From the NCBI GenBank assembly GCA_014084085.1, contig NPFB01000126.1, forward strand, positions 65,425 through 116,119: 50,695 nt of DNA. Direction: 5' to 3'. Below, one piece after another: positions 45,865 through 50,695 of the stretch (its first letter is position 1; each line of letters starts with the position of its first letter). The position numbers were made by a program, and so were the translations under genes. The notes below the pieces were generated by a model, which did not search any database, had not been told where the DNA came from, and worked only from the letters and a program-made list of their open reading frames with translations. This DNA is from Hondaea fermentalgiana (lineage: Eukaryota; Sar; Bigyra; Thraustochytrida; Thraustochytriidae).

Positions 45865-46899
45865 TTATCGGGGCTTGGAGGAGAGGCTGTGCTTTAGCGC
45901 AGTCGGGTTGAGCATGACACTTCGCACAGGCCGAGTTTGCGAGGCGCTAGAAGGGCGCCAAGACTCACGCTTGCCTGACGCTTCGTTGTTGTCACGACGA
46001 CGCTTCGGATCACTTGGATTTGACTCGGGCATATAAGGAAAGGGTGCGCCCGGTGCGTGAACATTGCCTGAAGGACGAAAGGGTTGCGCGCTAGCAGGTC
46101 TGCTACGTTCAGGACGCTCCCGGCGCCTTCCGTCGTCAATGGGTGCATGAATAAAGGTGTCCTCATCTCTTCCAAAAATGCCAGAAGTGGCAGGGCCAGC
46201 GGAACAAAAGGGTCGACGGTCAGGGCCCATCGTGCCTCGCTTTGCCGTGCGCAAAGGCGCTGCAGAGGCCGGTCGCGAGCGCTCCTCCCGTGGGTCGCTC
46301 GTCAAATAGATTTCGGACAGCAGCACCCCTGGAGTGCCGTAGGACCCCTTTTTCATGGGCCGAGTCAAGAAGTTAGGTTTTGTCTCGCTCGTCTTGGCAC
46401 GGATTGCCTTGATACGGCGGCGGTCCGCGGCGAGAAGATCCTCGCGAGTCTTGCGAATGAGAGCGCGGATTTCGTCTCTGGACATGCTGCTGTCCGACGC
46501 AGAAAAGGCGCCGACATAAGCTCCAAATCCAATCGTGCCTCCGCCGCCCGTGCGAAAAGGGGCTGAGCTGACTGGCTTGGCGCGATTTTTGTTTGCAGCG
46601 TCAGAGCCGGGCACTTTCGCAGCAGCATTGGTCGCAGTAGCAGCCGCCGCCGATGCAGTGTTATCCATGGGTGGCGGAGCTTTTCCAGCCTTGAAGTTAG
46701 GCTTGTTCTTGGCAAAGCTTCGCGACACCTGGACCGGGTCGCGGTACGGGTCGCCGACACAGACAGGGGTAATCTCGTGGAAAATGCCATTTTTGCCCTT
46801 CATCTGCTCTGACGTCGCTCGCGCCTCATCGACGATCTCCCTGCGTCTCTTTTCCCGCCAGACGCGATCCTTCGCGCGCGATCCGCGAAGGTGCGCCAT
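45865..46899 (-). CDS. CFAP96: CFAP96 (C4orf47-like) flagellar protein
   Basis: The frame opens at a GTG (46935); ATG 46899 (MAHLRGSRAKDRVW) gives 344 residues. The segment GKNGIFHEITPVCVGDPYRD followed by a SRSFAKNKPNFKAG-type stretch aligns with the start of animal C4orf47/CFAP96 (GLFSEM...ITVGDKY; SKNKQMLPG, from memory). Further matches are the Gly-rich GGGGTIGFGAYVG, MKKGSYGTPGV (KKGTGYGY in animals), and the C-terminal RSVMLNPTALKHSLSSK (ESIMTLNVRRALNSK). Three SRPASA-type motifs (RSRPASAAP, RSRPASAQP, RPSSAS) are lineage-specific. CFAP96 localises to centrosomes and cilia. This supports a flagellate stage in the organism. The composition is basic and Pro/Ser/Arg-rich, as expected for a microtubule-associated protein. 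Confidence 0.75.
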   Translation of the reverse strand: MAHLRGSRAKDRVWREKRRREIVDEARATSEQMKGKNGIFHEITPVCVGDPYRDPVQVSRSFAKNKPNFKAGKAPPPMDNTASAAAATATNAAAKVPGSDAANKNRAKPVSSAPFRTGGGGTIGFGAYVGAFSASDSSMSRDEIRALIRKTREDLLAADRRRIKAIRAKTSETKPNFLTRPMKKGSYGTPGVLLSEIYLTSDPREERSRPASAAPLRTAKRGTMGPDRRPFCSAGPATSGIFGRDEDTFIHAPIDDGRRRERPERSRPASAQPFRPSGNVHAPGAPFPYMPESNPSDPKRRRDNNEASGKRESWRPSSASQTRPVRSVMLNPTALKHSLSSKPR

Positions 46900-47728
46900 C
46901 GCGTCGAGACCGCCCGAGCGCCGCTTCGACGACACCAGCGCCCTTCTGCTCGTTGACGCTGGAGACAGCCTTGCCTGCCTGCCAAGCTGCGCTTGTGACC
47001 GCTTTGCTGCAACGCCAGTGAGCAGTATGAATACCCGCGCACCGGCCTCTCGCTTCAGTTCGATCCGTCAACGCCATCCATGTCTCCTGGCTGTCCTCGG
47101 TGTGGTTCCTCTGATAGATAGCCTTCGAGTCATCGGCGCAAACTCATCTCAACGGATCTCGTTTTATCCTCTGCATTAGGCCTCTTTGGCCTATACTACA
47201 GTATCATTTGGCCTTCAGAGAGTATGGAGAAGAAAGAAGCTAGGCTGGTAGCAGTAGCAGTGTATGCACGATGTCGCAAGTCGCAGCTGCTTCTTTCCTT
47301 CTTTCTTTTTGTGGAAGTGGTGATGACTGCGGGCTGCCTCGGAGCTAGCTTTTCGTCTGGGCATGGAAATAAGAGCGCATGCAGGGTATAGCGGATGAAG
47401 GTGGAGAAGACTAGAAAGAAAAGAAAAGAAAAAAAGACAAGAGAAACCTTGTTTAGTCGACGCGATGCACGATGGGACAGCATTGACTGTAAACGAATGA
47501 AAGAATGAAGGTCAAACAGCAAAGCAAACGAACGATGATGGTAGGGAAGGGAGAATTTGTTTTTTCATGACTGACTATGGGAACGATAGTCCGACGAACG
47601 AATGCCGACCGCGAATAAATGGCAACAGCATACAAGACAGGGGAAGCAAAGATGTCCTCATCGAAAGAATCAAATTAGCTTTGTGAGCAACAACGAAAGC
47701 GCCTGAAGGCCACGTACAAAGAGCGGGG
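46900..47728. other. Intergenic region between CFAP96 and the Cys-rich gene
   Basis: This 829-bp interval holds the CFAP96 promoter and the 3' UTR of the next leftward gene. TTAGGCCTCTTTGGCCTATACTACAG at about 47177-47202 is a double AGGCC/GGCCT element. GAAAGAAAAGAAAAG purine tracts lie at 47413-47440. GTTCGATCC at about 47057 matches a B box but no cloverleaf could be drawn. No CDS supported. Confidence 0.4.
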
Positions 47729-48751
47729 CTACAGGCTGACAGAATAGCCATATGTCCATGAAATGCGCGCAAGATTGGCTGTTTCTTCGGCATTAAAAGG
47801 GCGTGTGATGGACGACTTGATGTTGGATGCGCGGCGCGTTCGCGCAGCCACAGCCTGGAAGAGAGGCCCTGATTTGCACTCGTCACACTGAATGCACGGA
47901 TTGAGGCGGAAAGGCCCGTCTTCGTACTGGAACGGGTGACAGATGTTGTTGCCGTTCATCGTATTCTTGCAAATATCGCAATAGTCGACATTGAGCGTTT
48001 TGCAAAGGGGATTTAAGTTGCTGCACTTGAACTTTGTACTCTCGTTCGGGGCACTGTTGCGGTAGCTAAAGCACGTAGCCGCACATCCTTGCGCAGTAGA
48101 AATGGTGTTCCAGAACCAGATGTCGCGGCACTTGTGGCGCAAGCCCATTCCTTGGATGCAGTTTTTGCCATTGCGAATCTCGACGTCGCTCAGACCAAAA
48201 GTCAGAAAGTCAATGAGGGATGACATCGCACACGACTTGGTCATCTCGGTCATGGTCGAGCGCGTGCGCACATAGACGGCAAGCGCCTGGAGAGGCGAGC
48301 ACGCTCCGCACTGTCCCAGATGCGTCACGAATTTGCCAAGATATGCCCCGCCAGAGTTGGTGCCATTGATGTCCTCTGTGCCGGTCAGGTCGGTCGTCAA
48401 TCTGTAGACCAGCTGAGGCTCGTCCTCATCGCCCAAGCTCAGCACCTCGGCGTAGCAGTCGACGCCCTCCTGGACCTGTAGCGCGTGGTTGTTGATGTCC
48501 ACCATAGCATAAGGGTTCGCCTCGATCTCGTCATAGAGACCTTCTTCCTCGCAATTCACGCACTCGGACGCCTCGAGCACATCGAGCAGCGCGTCCAGCC
48601 CTTGAAGCGTCGGCCCGAACCCCGGCACGCTCAGGATCGTCTGAATGTATGTCGGCAGCGTCACCGCCACGGCGTCTGCGTCCACCTCGATCGTCGCCAG
48701 CGTCGCGCACGCCATGACGCCCACCCATGCTCGCGCCATCTTCCCCAGCAT
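47729..48751 (-). CDS. Conserved secreted Cys-rich protein of unknown function
   Basis: ATG 48751 (MLGKMARAWVGVMACATLAT) gives 340 residues with an N-terminal signal peptide. The upstream frame to 49066 is Arg/Pro-rich leader. About 20 Cys follow, in clusters: ASECVNCEEEG; the highly patterned YLGKFVTHLGQCGACSPLQA; KSCAMSSL; KNCIQGMGLRHKC; GCAATCFSY; CSNLNPLCKTLNVDYCDICK; NPCIQCDECKSG. It ends with a conserved-looking GPLFQAVAARTRRASNIKS. I recall unnamed proteins in oomycetes, diatoms and ciliates with the same THLGxCGxCS and SGPxFxxxxxRTRRxSxI blocks. The family seems real, but no function is known to me. No membrane span is present beyond the signal, so secretion or vacuolar/lumenal location is likely. 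Confidence 0.8.
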   Translation of the reverse strand: MLGKMARAWVGVMACATLATIEVDADAVAVTLPTYIQTILSVPGFGPTLQGLDALLDVLEASECVNCEEEGLYDEIEANPYAMVDINNHALQVQEGVDCYAEVLSLGDEDEPQLVYRLTTDLTGTEDINGTNSGGAYLGKFVTHLGQCGACSPLQALAVYVRTRSTMTEMTKSCAMSSLIDFLTFGLSDVEIRNGKNCIQGMGLRHKCRDIWFWNTISTAQGCAATCFSYRNSAPNESTKFKCSNLNPLCKTLNVDYCDICKNTMNGNNICHPFQYEDGPFRLNPCIQCDECKSGPLFQAVAARTRRASNIKSSITRPFNAEETANLARISWTYGYSVSL

Positions 48752-49193
48752 CTTCGCCGCGCACGCACGCGCCCCCGGCCGGCGCCGCCCCGCCCGCCCG
48801 CCCGCCCGCTCACGAGACCGACTCGGCCCGCCCCCTTGCCCCCACGCGGCCCCGTCTCGCGCGCACGGACGACGCGCCGTCTCGTGTTGCCGCTCTGCCG
48901 CGCGTGCACCCCGACGGGGTCCCCGGGAGAACGGGCGCAAGCAACAACTGCATGTAATACGGAGAGGGCAGTCGTACTGCCGTGGACCCGGCCGGGGACC
49001 GCAAGCAGCAGCACAGCAGCTGCACCATCGTGCCAGCCATGGCAGATGTGCAGGATGGTCGATCAAGGACTCGGAGAACTACTTTACTAACTGTTGGGGG
49101 ATGGGTTATTCACACGAAACGGGATAGAACACAGGACACGAAGAAGGGGCGGGGGGGAAGGGGGAGCGGCGAGCGCGGAGCGCTGGAGGCGCG
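48752..49193. other. Intergenic region with CCCG tract
   Basis: Promoter of the Cys-rich gene and 3' UTR of the protease gene. A CGCCCGCCCGCCCG run is at 48785-48810 and a G-rich patch at 49147-49165. Frames on both strands are GC-composition artefacts. Confidence 0.4.
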
Positions 49194-50695
49194 TCATGAC
49201 TCGCGGTCGATAAAGTCGACCACGGCGGCGTCCAGATTGCCACGGTGCTCTTCGAGGTAGAGGAGGAGGAGGTCGTCCTGTGAGGCCACGGCGCCAAGGC
49301 GGCGCCCCTGAGCAGCCTGCAAGCGTCTTCGGAACTCAGAGAGCTTGTGGCCGTAGCGATCCCGGCGTTGAGCAGCCTCCTCATCCTCTCTCTCTGCAGC
49401 GTCCAAATATCCTTGTGCACTTGTTAATCCGCCAGAGCGCTTCGAAGCCATGGTGGAGGCGGAAGAGATGGAACGGCGAAAGACGTCCTTGAAGGCAGCG
49501 AGCTTCGAGGCCTCGAGACGGTCCTCGCGGTCCTCGCGCCGCATCTTGCGAAGAAACAACACTACGCCAATAATGATAAGCAAGCCCAGCGACACCGAGA
49601 CGCCAATGTAGATGCCATCCTTGTCGCTCGAGGAGCTTCCTGACGAGTCAATCGACGAAGCATCAAACGCATAATTCGCGGCAAAGTATTTCGACGATTG
49701 ACACCCGGTCTCTACGGTGCAAAACTCCTCGTTTGCATACGTCGAGCAGGGCGCATTGTAGGCGAGGCCACAGGTGACCGCGTAGGGCTCGAGGTAGTCA
49801 GCCTGGTACAAAATGTTGCACGCGCCATAAGGGCGCGAGTCGGAGCGAACATTGCGCGCCAAACGGACGTAGCCGTCTTCACCCCACGCGGGGCCCCAGG
49901 AATTTTTAGCAATATAATAGTCTACGCCGTCATCAGTCGTCCCGTAGCCAACAATGAGCAAGGCGTGGTCAACAACGTCATCCGAGTCGCACGCCTCGTC
50001 GTCCAGGACGCCACCCGTGTAAGTCAGAAAGGCATTGTTGTAGCCTGCCGAGGCCACGGATACTGGGCCAATTTGCAGCGCCTCCAGCAGCGCGTCTTCT
50101 GTGCGAGGGCTCACAGACATGATGGAGGCGCTTTCGTTGAGTGCGAAGACGCCTTGCCGCGTGTACGTTTCTGAGCAAAAGTCATCGCTCTCTGCGGCAT
50201 CGGCCCGGGAGCTCTGCCCGCTCGAAGACAATATGTAAGGAAACTCTTCCTCTGTGTAAAAGTTGCCGCTCCATCCTGCAATGGCCGTGAGCTGGTTTCC
50301 GCCCGAGCACGCCTGGTTGATGCTGTTTCGCGAGCAGTCCATGACCTGCTGCTCGGAGAGCGAGATGAGCGTGCCGTAGTCGAGGGCATACCTCGCCTCG
50401 ATGAGGCCCGTCGTCACAAACGCCCAGCACGTGCCGCAGGACCCCTGATACTTGACGTCCGAAATCACGCCCTCGTCCCGCCAGTCGATCGCATCCGCGA
50501 CCGAGCTCGTGGTCTTCGTCGAGGTCCCGGCCGCCGCGCTCGACTTGGCAGTCACGGACACAGGCACGTCTCGCGCGGCGAGCGCGCTCGCGTTGAGCGG
50601 CGTGAACCCGTGCCTGTGCGTCTCCGCGAAGGCCTCCCTGAACGACTCGTCCAGGAACGGGTTCGCCGCCGCCGCGCCGCCGCCGCCCAGCGCGC
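49194..50695 (-). CDS. Membrane-anchored papain-family cysteine protease with cytosolic UBA-like tail (5' partial)
   Basis: The frame is open to the right edge, so the N-terminus is missing. The GTG at 50567 is not a start, because NPFLDESFREAFAE and HGFTPLNASALAARD upstream look like the end of an I29-type propeptide. The mature C1A domain has the oxyanion Gln and catalytic Cys in YQGSCGTCWAF, then SLSEQQVMDC and CSGGNQ. The catalytic His is in VVDHALLIVGYG and the Asn in AKNSWGPAWGEDGYVRL, so all active-site residues are intact. After the protease come extra Cys residues, then a membrane span (about IYIGVSVSLGLLIIIGVVLF) and a basic tail (RKMRREDREDR). The C-terminus, SQDDLLLLYLEEHRGNLDAA followed by VVDFIDRES, resembles a UBA-like helix bundle. 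Most C1A proteases are soluble, so anchoring plus a putative ubiquitin-binding tail suggests targeted endolysosomal sorting. Confidence 0.92.
   Translation of the reverse strand, partial: ALGGGGAAAANPFLDESFREAFAETHRHGFTPLNASALAARDVPVSVTAKSSAAAGTSTKTTSSVADAIDWRDEGVISDVKYQGSCGTCWAFVTTGLIEARYALDYGTLISLSEQQVMDCSRNSINQACSGGNQLTAIAGWSGNFYTEEEFPYILSSSGQSSRADAAESDDFCSETYTRQGVFALNESASIMSVSPRTEDALLEALQIGPVSVASAGYNNAFLTYTGGVLDDEACDSDDVVDHALLIVGYGTTDDGVDYYIAKNSWGPAWGEDGYVRLARNVRSDSRPYGACNILYQADYLEPYAVTCGLAYNAPCSTYANEEFCTVETGCQSSKYFAANYAFDASSIDSSGSSSSDKDGIYIGVSVSLGLLIIIGVVLFLRKMRREDREDRLEASKLAAFKDVFRRSISSASTMASKRSGGLTSAQGYLDAAEREDEEAAQRRDRYGHKLSEFRRRLQAAQGRRLGAVASQDDLLLLYLEEHRGNLDAAVVDFIDRES

Noticed and set aside
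47040..47080. Possible tRNA B box (GTTCGATCC)
   Set aside because: No A box at the right distance and no acceptor stem pairing could be found.

Overview
The window looks like nuclear DNA of a unicellular, flagellate-bearing stramenopile. A thraustochytrid (Labyrinthulomycete) is the best guess. The reasons are GC-rich coding sequence, very long proteins with acidic, Ser and Ala/Gly low-complexity tracts, almost no introns (only two are supported, both with GTAAGT donors), and a mix of animal-like genes (Tubby, STRAP, PUS10, C12orf4/FERRY, CFAP96, CCDC33-like) with chromatin and secreted proteins typical of protists. The lineage is an inference from gene content, not a search result.

About 20 protein genes are densely packed, many in divergent or convergent pairs. 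From the left: the 3' end of a Cys-rich secreted gene (3-233, +); an orphan signal-anchor protein (568-1734, -); a membrane-anchored LPMO/chitin-binding-type-4-like protein (2093-3577, -); a C2 plus coiled-coil CCDC33-like protein (5099-8284, +); a repeat protein with eight copies of an L-x-x-F...F-P-P motif (8461-9682, -, one intron); a 1575-residue chromatin protein with FHA, ELM2, SANT, two RAMA, PHD and Tudor-like domains (10020-14747, -); a YbaK-like deacylase fused to an EMAPII/AIMP1 tRNA-binding domain (16280-gap, -, one intron); a 100-N assembly gap; a CLC chloride channel (gap-20363, +); a coiled-coil protein (20763-23288, -); a Tubby-like protein (24772-26802, +); a C12orf4/FERRY-like protein (27096-29483, +); a DUF4795-like coiled-coil protein (29658-31955, -); a WD40 protein (32410-34233, -); a Frizzled-CRD-like receptor with a cytoplasmic coiled coil (34672-37683, -); a short-chain dehydrogenase (38133-39368, +); STRAP (39845-40897, -); PUS10 (41661-43004, +); a SANT/PHD acidic chromatin protein (43240-45366, -); CFAP96 (45865-46899, -); a conserved secreted Cys-rich protein (47729-48751, -); and a membrane-anchored papain protease running off the right end (49194-50695, -).

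Three themes stand out. Several genes point to a cilium/flagellum (CCDC33-like, Tubby, DUF4795-like, CFAP96). Several act in RNA or tRNA biology (YbaK-EMAPII, PUS10, STRAP, C12orf4). Two are large chromatin readers. The most novel items are the FHA-ELM2-SANT-RAMA-RAMA-PHD-Tudor architecture, the F-P-P repeat protein, the YbaK-EMAPII fusion, and the papain ectodomain joined through one membrane span to a UBA-like tail. No rRNA, tRNA, transposon or CRISPR array was recognised. Several longest reading frames begin at GTG; start codons were therefore moved to internal ATGs, and the reasons are given per gene.
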